Below, one piece after another: positions 1 to 7,767 of a DNA stretch of 21,867 nt; positions within the stretch are counted from its first letter, which is position 1; each line of letters begins with the position of its first letter. A program made the translations under genes and the position numbers. The notes under the pieces are model-generated. The model did no database searches, was not told the origin of the DNA, and was given only the letters and a program-made list of their open reading frames with translations. The DNA is from Streptosporangiaceae bacterium (GTDB taxonomy: Bacteria > Actinomycetota > Actinomycetes > Streptosporangiales > Streptosporangiaceae): contig JASIBJ010000446.1 in the NCBI GenBank assembly GCA_030045215.1, positions 1 through 21,867 of the forward strand, read 5' to 3'.

Positions 1-1
1 C

Positions 2-406
2 GAGGACCAGCCGCGGGAAGAACCCGCGGGCGACACCGGCGAGCAGTCGCTGCCCAGGACCGCCGGGGCTGAACGAATAGTTACCAGCACCAAGCTTCGC
101 GCGCCCCTCAACGCCTCCGACCGGCTCGTGCTAGCCGCCAGGTTCGAGGAGTACCTGACCTGGCGGCATTCGGGTGCCGCTAAGCCGCGCAGCGCCAGGG
201 AGGCGGCCGACCGCATCGGCTGGCAACCGCACACCGTCTCTAAGCGGTGCGAGAACATCCGCAACCGGTATGTCCGCATCGGGGTGCCAGGCCTTAAGGG
301 GCCGCGCGCACTGGAAGAACTGGCGGCGCTGCTCATCTCGACCGGTGAGTTGACCGACGAGGACCTACGGCGACTGCCGCCCGTGCCGCCGCACGAAACC
401 GGCTAG
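2..406 (+). CDS. C-terminal part of a protein with a winged-HTH-like tail (5'-truncated)
   Basis: The reading frame is open from the left edge to the TAG at 404-406, so only the C-terminal ~134 residues are seen. A GTG at 128 could be a start, but the frame continues upstream through an acidic, Pro/Glu-rich linker, so truncation by the window edge is more likely. The tail holds a helix-turn-helix-like stretch (AREAADRIGWQPHTVSKRCE) followed by a basic segment and two more helices. From memory, similar tails (an opening of the type DRLVLAALFE, a Leu-rich end) occur at the C-terminus of actinobacterial FHA-domain proteins. That suggests a phosphothreonine-binding regulator, but the FHA part lies outside the window and is not shown. 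Its stop codon overlaps the stop of the convergent pntB within one CTAG. Confidence 0.6.
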   Translation, partial: EDQPREEPAGDTGEQSLPRTAGAERIVTSTKLRAPLNASDRLVLAARFEEYLTWRHSGAAKPRSAREAADRIGWQPHTVSKRCENIRNRYVRIGVPGLKGPRALEELAALLISTGELTDEDLRRLPPVPPHETG

Positions 407-1803
407 CCGACGAGCGTCTTGACTGCGGCGGTCATCTCCGTCAGTGCCTTCTTGGCGTCGGCGAAGTACATGCTGGTCTTGGGATCGACGTACAACTCGT
501 TGTCGATGCCCGCGTAGCCGTGCCCCATGGACCGCTTGATCACGATGATGCTCTTGGCCTGGTCGACATCCAGGATCGGCATGCCAGAGATCGCTGTGCC
601 GGGCCGCCGGGCGGCCGGATTCGTCACGTCGTTCGCGCCGATCACCAGGGCCACGTCCGTGCGTGCAAACTCGGGATTGATGTCGTCCATCTCCTTGAGT
701 TGCGGGTACGGCACGTTGGCCTCGGCCAGCAGCACGTTCATGTGCCCCGGCATGCGGCCCGCCACCGGGTGAATCGCGTAGCTGACGTCGATGCCGCGCG
801 ACTCAAGCAATTCCGCGAGCGCGGCGACCTCGTGCTGGGCCTGCGCCGCGGCGAGTCCGTAGCCGGGCACGATGATGACCTTGGAGGCATAGGCCAGCTG
901 GATGGCAGCGTCGTCAGCGGCGATCGAACGGACGCTCCCGGTGGGGCCGGCGATCGCGGCAACGGAGTCACCGGTGCCAAAGCCGCCGACGATAATGTTG
1001 CGAATCGAGCGGTTCATGGCGTCAGCCATCAGCTTGGTCAGGATGCCGCCGGAGGCTCCCACCAGGGCGCCGGCGATGATCAGCGCCCAGTTCCCGATCA
1101 CGAATCCGGCCATGGCGACGGCGGTGCCGGTGAACGCGTTCAGCAGCGAGATCACGACCGGCATGTCCGCACCACCGATCGGCATCACCATGGAAACGCC
1201 GAAGGCCAGCGCGGCGATGATCACGATCACGAGCAGGGCCGTGCTCGGCGAGGCAATCAGGTAGGCGCCGAAACCGATCGCGACGACCGCCAGCACCATG
1301 TTGATGACGCGGGCGCCGGGAAAAGTGACCGGCGCCGAGTTGATGACGCCTTGCAGCTTGCCGGCCGCGATTATCGACCCGGAGAACGTGACCGAGCCGA
1401 TGATCACGTCAAGCAATGTCGTGACGCTGGTACTGGCCGAGACGCTCGCGCCGGCGTGCATGTAGTCGTGCACGGCGACGAGCGCGGCCGCGCCACCACC
1501 GACCGCGTTAAACATGCTGACCAGCTGGGGCATCGCGGTCATCTGGACGGTCCTGGCCGCGTACAGCCCAGCCCCGCCGCCGAGCAGCGCGCCGGTGATC
1601 ATCACGATCCAGCCGGTCGCGCTGATCCCGTGACCGTGCACGATGATCGCCAGCGTGGCCGCCACCGCCGTGGCCATGCCTGAGGTCGAGACCTGATTGC
1701 CGCGTCGAGCCGTGGCCGGGTTGTTCATCAGGTGCAGGCCGAGCACAAAGAGTGAGGCCGACAGCACATAGATCAGCTGTATGACCCAGTCGAATACGCT
1801 CAT
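403..1803 (-). CDS. pntB: NAD(P) transhydrogenase subunit beta
   Basis: This 466-residue protein is the membrane and NADP(H)-binding subunit of proton-translocating transhydrogenase, which uses the proton gradient to drive hydride transfer from NADH to NADP+. The first ~260 residues are a run of hydrophobic helices (domain II). The C-terminal ~180 residues are the soluble NADP-binding domain III, with GYGLAAAQAQ, the HPVAGRMPGHMNVLLAEANV block, GANDVTNPAA and a KRSMGHGYAG segment, all family hallmarks. Length matches the family. The ATG at 1801-1803 overlaps the TGA of pntAB (ATGA, 1800-1803), which implies translational coupling. The 3' end overlaps the stop of the plus-strand gene to its left, leaving no room for an independent terminator. 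Confidence 0.97.
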   Translation of the reverse strand: MSVFDWVIQLIYVLSASLFVLGLHLMNNPATARRGNQVSTSGMATAVAATLAIIVHGHGISATGWIVMITGALLGGGAGLYAARTVQMTAMPQLVSMFNAVGGGAAALVAVHDYMHAGASVSASTSVTTLLDVIIGSVTFSGSIIAAGKLQGVINSAPVTFPGARVINMVLAVVAIGFGAYLIASPSTALLVIVIIAALAFGVSMVMPIGGADMPVVISLLNAFTGTAVAMAGFVIGNWALIIAGALVGASGGILTKLMADAMNRSIRNIIVGGFGTGDSVAAIAGPTGSVRSIAADDAAIQLAYASKVIIVPGYGLAAAQAQHEVAALAELLESRGIDVSYAIHPVAGRMPGHMNVLLAEANVPYPQLKEMDDINPEFARTDVALVIGANDVTNPAARRPGTAISGMPILDVDQAKSIIVIKRSMGHGYAGIDNELYVDPKTSMYFADAKKALTEMTAAVKTLVG

Positions 1804-2165
1804 GCCGCCGTGCCCTTACGGCTGCTGCCATTGGCGGCCGCGTTCACCGCCGCCGGGGCCTGGCCGGCCGCCGGCACCGCCGGGCGCTTCTTGAACATCT
1901 TCAGCATGCGGCCGGTGACGACATAGCCGCCGACCACGTTTGCCGCCGCGAACGCCGCAGCAATGAACGCAATCACGTAGCCGATCGCGTTGTTAGCCGT
2001 GACCGCGATCAGCATCGCGCCGGCGAGCACGATCCCGTGAATCGAGTTGGCCGCCGACATCAGCGGCGTATGCAGCGTCGCGGGAACCTTGCTGATCACT
2101 TCGAAGCCGACCCAGAGGGCCAGCACGAAAATGGTGACATCAACTAGCAGCGCCGGGTACTGCAC
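1800..2165 (-). CDS. pntAB: NAD(P) transhydrogenase subunit alpha part 2 (membrane)
   Basis: This small membrane subunit (121 residues from the chosen start) supplies the remaining transmembrane helices of domain II in transhydrogenases whose alpha chain is split in two. The sequence FEVISKVPATLHTPLMSAAN followed by SIHGIVLAGA is the diagnostic PntAB signature. Three hydrophobic helices are visible, then a basic Ala/Pro-rich tail. I chose the GTG at 2163-2165 because a GGAG/AGGGAG ribosome-binding site lies about 5 nt upstream and the product then begins directly with the family's hydrophobic N-terminus. An in-frame ATG at 2208-2210 would add 15 residues that look like pntAA read in another frame. 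With the GTG start the gene overlaps the pntAA 3' end by 26 nt. Confidence 0.93.
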   Translation of the reverse strand: MQYPALLVDVTIFVLALWVGFEVISKVPATLHTPLMSAANSIHGIVLAGAMLIAVTANNAIGYVIAFIAAAFAAANVVGGYVVTGRMLKMFKKRPAVPAAGQAPAAVNAAANGSSRKGTAA

Positions 2166-3429
2166 TGGCGCTCCCTTCTCCAGATCCGGCCGGGGCAGGC
2201 TCGTCGGCATCTTGGGCGGAGGCGGCGGCCTTGGCGGCGGCCGTAGATCCTGGCGGTCCGTCGGCTGGGTGGCCCGTGTCCGCGTCGGCCGGCTGGCTCT
2301 CCGCTTCGCGCGGCGCGAGCGCCGGATGCACGACGGCGCCATCGCGGGCAACGATCACGCCCGCTAGCAGCTCGTCTTCCGGGTCGAGCGCGAGTTCGCC
2401 GTCCTTGACCAGGTACAGCAGCAGCGTGCTGATATTGCGCGCGTACATGGCCGATGCAGCGGCAGGCATCGAGGATGGCAGGCCACCAGCGCCGATGATC
2501 GTGACGCCGTGCTCGGTGATCACTGTCTCGCCCGGCCGCGAGCCCGCCACGTTGCCGCCAAGCTCGCTGGCGCCCATGTCGACGATGACCGAGCCCGGAG
2601 CCATTGCCTTGAGCGCGTCCTCGGTCACCAGCAGCGGCGGCCTGCGTCCGGGCACCTGGGCCGTGGTGATGACCACGTCGTGCCGGGCAATATGCGCGGC
2701 CAGCTCGTCCTGCTGGGCCTGCCGCTCCTCCTCGGTTAGGGCTCGGGCGTAGCCGCCCTCGCCCGACGCTGGCCCGACCGACGTGAGCTCGATGAACGTC
2801 GCGCCGACCGACTCGGCCTCCGTTTTGGTCTCGGGCCGGACATCGTAGGCGCTGACGATCGCGCCGAGCCGTCTTGCGGTCCCGATTGCCTGGAGCCCGG
2901 CCACGCCCGTGCCGAGCACCAGCACCTTGGCCGGCCGCGCCGTGCCGGCCGCCGTGATCAGCAGCGGGAAGAACCGGCCGAATTCAGCGGCCGCCATGAC
3001 CGCCGCCTTGTACCCGGCGATGTTGGCCTGGGAGGAGAGCGCGTCCATGGGCTGCGCGCGCGGCAGCGTCCGCGGGATCATGTCCAGGCTGAGGGCCGTG
3101 ATCCCGGCGCGGGCGAGCCTTTCCGCCAGGCCAGGATCGGCCAGCGGCGCGAACAGCCCGATCGCAACCTGGCCCGCGTGCATCGCAGCGACGGTCGCCT
3201 CGTCGGGCTTGCCCACCATCAGCAACACGTCGGCCGCCATGGCCTCGCTGCGGCTGACGACGGTCGCCCCGGCGTCGGCGTAGCTGTCGTCGGTCAGCCA
3301 AGCGCCATCGCCCGCACCCGACTCGATGAGCACATCCAGTCCGGCCGCGGTCAGCTTGCTGATGGCCTCGGGCACGAGGGCGACCCGCCGCTCGCCGGGC
3401 GTGGTCTCCTTGACCACCGAAACCTTCAT
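2140..3429 (-). CDS. pntAA: NAD(P) transhydrogenase subunit alpha part 1 (NAD-binding)
   Basis: This 429-residue soluble domain I binds NAD(H), is related to alanine dehydrogenase, and pairs with PntAB and PntB at the cytoplasmic face of the membrane. Visible motifs are RRVALVPEAI near the N-terminus, AAEFGRFFPLLITAAGT, the Rossmann loop VLGTGVAGLQAIGTARRLGA, AYDVRPETKTEAESVGA, and PGETVITEHGVTIIGAGGLP. The last ~60 residues are an Ala/Pro/Glu-rich low-complexity tail not needed for catalysis. The ATG at 3427-3429 has a GAGG ribosome-binding site 7 nt upstream. It is the first gene of the three-gene minus-strand operon. A short GC-rich hairpin (3459-3477) lies in its probable 5' leader. Confidence 0.97.
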   Translation of the reverse strand: MKVSVVKETTPGERRVALVPEAISKLTAAGLDVLIESGAGDGAWLTDDSYADAGATVVSRSEAMAADVLLMVGKPDEATVAAMHAGQVAIGLFAPLADPGLAERLARAGITALSLDMIPRTLPRAQPMDALSSQANIAGYKAAVMAAAEFGRFFPLLITAAGTARPAKVLVLGTGVAGLQAIGTARRLGAIVSAYDVRPETKTEAESVGATFIELTSVGPASGEGGYARALTEEERQAQQDELAAHIARHDVVITTAQVPGRRPPLLVTEDALKAMAPGSVIVDMGASELGGNVAGSRPGETVITEHGVTIIGAGGLPSSMPAAASAMYARNISTLLLYLVKDGELALDPEDELLAGVIVARDGAVVHPALAPREAESQPADADTGHPADGPPGSTAAAKAAASAQDADEPAPAGSGEGSASAVPGAAS

Positions 3430-3458
3430 GGACAGACCTCACTCGGTCGCCAGGGATT

Positions 3459-3477
3459 GCGGCCTTGCGCAGGCCGC
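3459..3477 (-). promoter_or_regulatory. Hairpin in the pntAA 5' leader
   Basis: A perfect 7-bp inverted repeat (GCGGCCT, 5-nt loop, AGGCCGC) begins 30 nt upstream of the pntAA start codon. It would fold in the leader transcript if transcription starts further upstream, for which a weak CATACT -10-like match near 3520 on the minus strand is the only candidate. It is not followed by a T-run. Regulatory role unknown. Confidence 0.3.
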
Positions 3478-3721
3478 GTTCTCAGTATGGCCGGATCTGG
3501 CATCATTCCAGCCGCCGACCCCACCTACACAGCGTATGGCGAATCTGAGCCGCGCAGGCCGCTCTCGACGGGGCCGCACACCGGTGAGTTGCGCGGGGCC
3601 CCGGCTGTGCCGCGGCGGCGCGGTGTCGGTCTCGGGCTGAGCGATCACATCGGTGCCCAGGGCGCCTCCGGCCGTTACGTCGCGGCCTGGCACGCTGTAT
3701 CCAAGCGAGGGGGCAAGCGAG

Positions 3722-3985
3722 ATGAGCGATTCGCCGCTACGCCCGGACGAGGTCCTGGCGGGCAGGCTGGCCGAGGCGCGAATACTGCTGAGTCAGCTGA
3801 GGCTGCCCGCGGCCGAGGCGGACCGGCTGCGTCGTCAGTTCGTCGCCGTCTGCAATGCGATCAAGGCGCCCGAGGCCGACCTGGATGCAGGATTGCGTCG
3901 GATCGCCGCATTCATAACGACGCTGGAGCAAGCAGCCGAGAAAGTTTCCGAGAATAGAAGTCATAGAGGAAAATCTATGCCTTAA
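3722..3985 (+). CDS. Small helical protein of unknown function
   Basis: I do not recognise this 87-residue protein. It is predominantly helical, with Leu/Ala/Arg/Glu-rich segments (RPDEVLAGRLAEARILLSQL), no signal peptide, no membrane segment and no Cys pair. The ATG at 3722 is preferred over an upstream in-frame start at 3653 because a GAGGGGG ribosome-binding site lies about 8 nt upstream and the extra N-terminal residues look like random GC-rich translation. The 3' end is noticeably AT-richer than its neighbours (about 3940-3980). It sits between the divergent pnt operon and hup with a 175-nt gap to hup, where hup has its own promoter, so co-transcription is not required. A small cytoplasmic or nucleoid-associated protein is possible but not shown. 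Confidence 0.65.
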   Translation: MSDSPLRPDEVLAGRLAEARILLSQLRLPAAEADRLRRQFVAVCNAIKAPEADLDAGLRRIAAFITTLEQAAEKVSENRSHRGKSMP

Positions 3986-4057
3986 CTCTCACAGTCCGGT
4001 GGCCCGGGGATCGCATGAGCAATGCGGACCGACACGCGTTCGTTTCCGCGAATGTAA

Positions 4058-4086
4058 TTGTGCGATGATGCTGCATCGCCTAATTT
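4058..4086 (+). promoter_or_regulatory. Probable hup promoter
   Basis: A -35-like TTGTGC (4058-4063) and a -10-like TAATTT (4081-4086) are separated by exactly 17 nt, placing the transcription start near 4093 and giving a leader of about 68 nt before the hup ATG. The spacer contains a GCGATG / CATCGC inverted repeat (4062-4079) that could be an operator. It is one of the most AT-rich patches in the window. Confidence 0.5.
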
Positions 4087-4160
4087 CAGGCGCATCAGAG
4101 GTCGCGAGCCCGGCGTCCCAGTCCGCGCGACCTCCCGGGGGGAACAGCAGGAGCGTGGAA

Positions 4161-4439
4161 ATGAACAAGGGTGACCTGATCGACGCAATTTCGGGCCGGA
4201 TGGGAGATAAAAAGACGGCCGCCGAGGCCGTTAATGCCGTTCTGGACACAATTCAGCAAACAGTCGCGAAGGGCGACAAGGTGTCGATAACCGGATTCGG
4301 CGTTTTCGAGAAGACGGTACGCCCGGCACGCATGGCACGTAATCCTGCTACCGGCGCGGCGGTTAAGGTACCGAAGACCTCTGTCCCCAAGTTCCGGGCG
4401 GGTGCGGACTTCAAGGCGATGGTCGCGAAGAAGAGATAG
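4161..4439 (+). CDS. hup: HU family DNA-binding protein (short form)
   Basis: HU is a dimeric nucleoid protein that bends and compacts DNA. The 92-residue product opens with MNKGDLIDAISGRMGDKKTA, carries the GFGVFEK core, and has the RNPATG beta-arm tip that intercalates into DNA. It ends at VAKKR. The ATG at 4161 has an AGGAG site 7 nt upstream; the longer frame back to 3999 is leader. The neighbours ddl, gpsA and plsC match the loci of mycobacterial HupB and Streptomyces HupS, which have long Lys/Ala/Pro-rich C-terminal tails. Here the tail is absent and the DNA after the stop is a terminator-like hairpin, not a shifted tail. Confidence 0.96.
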   Translation: MNKGDLIDAISGRMGDKKTAAEAVNAVLDTIQQTVAKGDKVSITGFGVFEKTVRPARMARNPATGAAVKVPKTSVPKFRAGADFKAMVAKKR

Positions 4440-4454
4440 GGCCGTTAATCGGCG

Positions 4455-4493
4455 GGCGCGGGGGAGCGGCGAGTCTTCCGCTCCGCCCGCGCT
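4455..4493. terminator. Bidirectional hairpin terminator between hup and ddl
   Basis: GGAGCGG (4463-4469) pairs with CCGCTCC (4478-4484) around an 8-nt loop. The stem continues outward for about 8 more pairs (4455-4462 with 4486-4493) after a single bulged G at 4485. There is no T-tract, as is common for actinobacterial terminators. It lies in the 92-nt gap between the convergent hup and ddl genes. Confidence 0.65.
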
Positions 4494-4531
4494 CGGCCTC
4501 GGCAACCGATCGCCAGCTGCGCAGCGCGGCA

Positions 4532-5713
4532 CTAGCGCAGGCCGGGCCGCCTGCTCAGGGCCGCGGTGATCAGCCGGTCTATGACCTCGGCGAACGGCAC
4601 GCCGCTGGCTTCCCACATCTTCTGGAAGTATGAGGCGGGGGACAGGCCCGGCATCGTGTTGATCTCGTTGATCAGGACCTGGCCCTCGGAGGTGTAGAAG
4701 AAATCGACGCGGGCGAGACCCTCGCAGGACACGGCCTCGAACGCGGCCGCCGCGAGCCGGCGGATCTCGGCGGCAGCGCTCTCCGGGATGGGCGCGGGGA
4801 TCGCCATTCCGCTGGCCGAGTCCAGGTACTTGGCCTCGAAGTCCCAGAACTCCTCGCCGCCGTCGACGAGTAGCTGACCCGGCAGGCTCGTGTCCGGCGG
4901 CGCGCCGTCGATGCCCTGCAGCACCGACACCTCGACCTCCACGCCGTCGATCGCCGCCTCGACGAGCACCTTCGGGTCGTACGCGCGGGCCAGCGCGATG
5001 GCCTCGTGCAGCTCGCCGATGTCCCCGGCCTTGGACGTGCCAATGCTCGATCCACCCCGCGCGGGCTTGACGAACAGCGGCCAGCCGAGCTCGGCGATCT
5101 CGTCCTGTACCCGCTTGGCCTCGACCGACATGTGCTCCGCCGGGCCGGCTGGCCAGTCGCGCTCGTGCACGACCACGTACGGCCCGACCGGCAGCCCCTT
5201 GGACTTGAAGATCAGGTTCATGTACTCCTTGTCCATGCTGACCGCGCTGGCCAGCACGCCCGCGCCGATGTAGGGCACACCCGCCATTTCCAGCAGGCCC
5301 TGAATCGTGCCGTCCTCGCCGTACGGCCCGTGCAGGACCGGCCACACCACGTCCACGTCGCCGAACAGCTGCGGGATGTGCGCCGGGGCGCTGGCGACCA
5401 GCCCGCCGCCCTCGGTCAGCACAGCCTCAGCCGACACCCGCGCGCCCTCCGTACCGGACCAGGGCACGACCTGCGTGCCGGGCACGGCCGCGGCCTCCAC
5501 CGAGGGCAGCACGTCACCCTCGATGGCGAGCCGGTCCGGCTCGTCCGCGACCTGGACCCAGTGGCCGTCGGTCGTGATCCCGATCGGGATGACCTCGTAC
5601 TTGGTGCGGTCGATCGCCCCCAGGATGTTGCCGCCCCCCATGCACGAAACCGGGTGCTCCGGCCCACGCCCGCCGAAGACCACGGCGACCCTGATCTTGT
5701 GCTGCCCGTTCAC
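4532..5713 (-). CDS. ddl: D-alanine--D-alanine ligase
   Basis: This cytoplasmic ATP-grasp enzyme joins two D-alanines for peptidoglycan precursors. The 393-residue length is typical. Motifs in order: VVFGGRGPEHPVSC (11-24; the family usually has SSEHxVS, here GPEHPVS), LHGPYGEDGTIQG (128-140), the ATP-grasp loop FVKPARGGSSIG (214-225), metal-site Asp in ARVDFF (334-339), and INEINTMPG (348-356) that binds Mg2+ and the second D-Ala. The start is a GTG at 5711-5713 with GGGAG 5 nt upstream. It follows gpsA on the same strand with a 69-nt gap and probably belongs to the plsC-gpsA-ddl transcript. A strong hairpin (4455-4493) lies beyond its 3' end. Confidence 0.97.
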   Translation of the reverse strand: MNGQHKIRVAVVFGGRGPEHPVSCMGGGNILGAIDRTKYEVIPIGITTDGHWVQVADEPDRLAIEGDVLPSVEAAAVPGTQVVPWSGTEGARVSAEAVLTEGGGLVASAPAHIPQLFGDVDVVWPVLHGPYGEDGTIQGLLEMAGVPYIGAGVLASAVSMDKEYMNLIFKSKGLPVGPYVVVHERDWPAGPAEHMSVEAKRVQDEIAELGWPLFVKPARGGSSIGTSKAGDIGELHEAIALARAYDPKVLVEAAIDGVEVEVSVLQGIDGAPPDTSLPGQLLVDGGEEFWDFEAKYLDSASGMAIPAPIPESAAAEIRRLAAAAFEAVSCEGLARVDFFYTSEGQVLINEINTMPGLSPASYFQKMWEASGVPFAEVIDRLITAALSRRPGLR

Positions 5714-5782
5714 CTGTGCTCCCGTCCCGGTTGACCAACCGCCAGCAAGTGCCCCGTCTGGCTGAGGCTCAGTTCCCCGTCA

Positions 5783-6787
5783 TCAGTGGCCGTAACGCTC
5801 CGGCTTAGCCGATCTGCTGGCCAGCATCAGCACAGCCTGTCCGATGTCCAGGCCGTCGTGAATGACGGCCACGATCACCTCGGTGATCGGCATCTCGACA
5901 CCATGTGCGCGGGCCAGCTCTAGCACCGGCTGGCAGGACTTTACGCCCTCGGCCCGCGCCTGGGTGGTCGCCTCCACCTCCGCCAGCGGCATGCCGCGGC
6001 CGAGTAGCTCGCCGAACGTCCGGTTCCTGGACAGCGGCGAGCTGCAGGTGGCGACGAGGTCGCCCATCCCGGCCAGGCCGGCGAACGTGTGCTGATCGGC
6101 TCCGAGCGCCGCGCCGAGCCTGGCGATCTCCGCCAGGCCCCTGGTGATGAGCATCGCCCTGGTGTTGTCGCCCAGGCCCATCCCGACTGCGATGCCGACG
6201 GCCAGCGCCATCACGTTCTTGACCGCGCCGCCGAGCTCGCAGCCCACCACGTCGGTGTTGGTGTACGGCCGGAAGTAACTGGCGTGGCACGCCTTTTGCA
6301 GCTGGCACGCGGTGGCCTCGTCGGCGCTCGCCACCACCGTGGCAGCGTATTGCCTGCTCGCGATCTCCAGCGCCAGGTTGGGCCCGGAGATGACGCCGAT
6401 GCGCCCGGGCGGCGCCCCGGTCACGTGGGCGATGACCTGGCTCATACGTAGGCCGGTGCCGTGCTCGATGCCCTTCATGAGGCTCACCAGGAGGGCATCA
6501 GGCGGCAGCAGGCCGCGCCAGGCGGCCAGGTTGTGCCGCAGGGTCTGGGCCGGGACGGCGAGAATGACCAGCTCGGCGTCGTCGAGCGCCACGGCGGGGT
6601 CAGCAGTCGCGCGGAGACCTTCTGGCAACACGATCCCGGCCAGCCGGTCCGGATTCTGGCGGGTTTCCATGACCGACCGCGCAACTTCGGGCCGCCGGCA
6701 CCACAGCACGACTTCGTTCCCTGCATCGGATAGCACCTGGGCGAACGTCGTTCCCCACGAGCCGGCTCCGAGTACGGCTGCCTTCAC
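5783..6787 (-). CDS. gpsA: Glycerol-3-phosphate dehydrogenase [NAD(P)+]
   Basis: The enzyme reduces dihydroxyacetone phosphate to sn-glycerol-3-phosphate, the backbone for phospholipids. The 334-residue protein starts with the dinucleotide-binding loop [10 protein letters not shown] (7-16), has SLMKGIE around Lys105, [11 protein letters not shown] (133-143), and the catalytic Lys190 in [14 protein letters not shown]. Length and motif order match the family. The start is a GTG at 6785-6787 that overlaps the plsC TGA (GTGA, 6784-6787), so translation is probably coupled to plsC, the next enzymatic step in phosphatidic acid synthesis. Confidence 0.97.
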   Translation of the reverse strand: MKAAVLGAGSWGTTFAQVLSDAGNEVVLWCRRPEVARSVMETRQNPDRLAGIVLPEGLRATADPAVALDDAELVILAVPAQTLRHNLAAWRGLLPPDALLVSLMKGIEHGTGLRMSQVIAHVTGAPPGRIGVISGPNLALEIASRQYAATVVASADEATACQLQKACHASYFRPYTNTDVVGCELGGAVKNVMALAVGIAVGMGLGDNTRAMLITRGLAEIARLGAALGADQHTFAGLAGMGDLVATCSSPLSRNRTFGELLGRGMPLAEVEATTQARAEGVKSCQPVLELARAHGVEMPITEVIVAVIHDGLDIGQAVLMLASRSAKPERYGH

Positions 6788-7683
6788 GGCTTTGTGCTGC
6801 CCTCAGAGGTGTCGCTCGCGGTGCTCTCCTGCAGCGAACTGCTCTCTTGCAGCGCCGGGATCTCCCGCAGCGCTGGGTCCTCCTGCAGCGCTGGGTCCTC
6901 CTGCAGCGTTGCGCTCTGCTGGAGCGTCCGCAGGTCCTGCCGGAGCTTGCGGCGCGCGACCGCGGGATGGTACGGCTCGGCGGGCGGCGTCTCGCCGCGC
7001 AGTTCACCGAGCAGGTCAGCCACGTCCCCCATGATCTTCGAGGTCATCGCTCGCAGCACCTGGCTGGTGGGAGGCTCGGCGGTGAACTCCGACAAGTCCA
7101 CCGGCGGCCCGGCCACGATCTTGACCGTCTTGCGGGGCAGCAGCCGCGGCAGGTAACTCCCGTAGGGCAGGATCCGCTCGGCACCCCAGTGCGCGACCGG
7201 GATGACCGGCGCGCCGGTCTCCTTGGCCAGCCTCGCCACCCCGGTTTTGGACACCATCGGCCACTTGTCGGGGTCCCTGGTTACCGTCGCCTCGGGGTAG
7301 AAGATCACGCACGCGCCGTTCCGCGCGACCATCTCGGCCTCGCGCAGCACCAGGGCGGCGTCGGCCTGGCCGCGGTAGACCGGCAGCTGGCCCAGCTTCC
7401 TGATGATCGTGCCCAGCACCGGGATCGCGAACAGCGACGACTTCGCCAGGAAGACGGGATAGCGCCGGGCGCTGTCGGCGAACAGCGAGACCGCGAATAT
7501 GTCCATGTACGACAAATGGTTGGCGGCCAGGATGACCGGTCCGTCGGCCGGGATGTGATCCTGCCCGCGCCAGTCCAGCCGCATCATCATCCGGATGCCA
7601 GGGCGCAAGATGATCTTGGAGGCGTTCCGCCATGCGTTCGAATAGCTTCCGTCCGCGCGCTTTGGTGGCCTCTGGCTTGTCAT
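6784..7683 (-). CDS. plsC: 1-acyl-sn-glycerol-3-phosphate acyltransferase family protein
   Basis: Acylates (lyso)phosphatidic acid at the membrane surface. The 299-residue protein has the catalytic HX4D box NHLSYMD (His56, Asp61), a basic acceptor-binding segment, FYPEATVTR (128-136, the EGTR-like motif) and [10 protein letters not shown] (159-168). The ATG at 7683 has an AGAGGA site 7 nt upstream; a longer frame back to 8268 runs through the divergent cofC and is rejected. Unusually, the C-terminal ~40 residues are a degenerate hexapeptide repeat of the type ALQEDP, encoded by 18-bp DNA repeats (6829-6936). The gene is divergent from cofC, recalling the mycobacterial gpdA2/Rv2983 arrangement. 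Confidence 0.93.
   Translation of the reverse strand: MTSQRPPKRADGSYSNAWRNASKIILRPGIRMMMRLDWRGQDHIPADGPVILAANHLSYMDIFAVSLFADSARRYPVFLAKSSLFAIPVLGTIIRKLGQLPVYRGQADAALVLREAEMVARNGACVIFYPEATVTRDPDKWPMVSKTGVARLAKETGAPVIPVAHWGAERILPYGSYLPRLLPRKTVKIVAGPPVDLSEFTAEPPTSQVLRAMTSKIMGDVADLLGELRGETPPAEPYHPAVARRKLRQDLRTLQQSATLQEDPALQEDPALREIPALQESSSLQESTASDTSEGSTKP
6829..6936. repeat. 18-bp tandem repeat inside the 3' end of plsC
   Basis: Six 18-bp units start at 6829, 6847, 6865, 6883, 6901 and 6919. On the plus strand each begins CTGCAGCG or a close variant; the units at 6865 and 6883 differ by a single base. Read in the plsC frame they give a six-residue repeat ([30 protein letters not shown]). The repeat keeps frame, so copy-number changes would alter only tail length. 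Confidence 0.9.
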
Positions 7684-7767
7684 CCGGGAATCCTCTGGGT
7701 CGCTCGTGTGGTTCAGTCTGTCCGGTCCCGTGACGCCGTGTCGAGGCGTCACGGCAGGATCAGGTAC

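Noticed and set aside
520..1683. Long plus-strand frame (387 codons) opposite pntB
   Set aside because: It is the complement of pntB; the product is Arg/His/Asp/Gly-rich low complexity typical of antisense frames in high-GC DNA.
3178..3957. 259-codon plus-strand frame across the pntAA start and the 3722 gene
   Set aside because: It is a shadow of two well-supported genes, with no ribosome-binding site and no family pattern.
4095..5345. 416-codon minus-strand frame across hup and ddl
   Set aside because: It is a shifted frame of ddl running through the hup antisense strand; composition is Arg/Gly-rich with no domain pattern.
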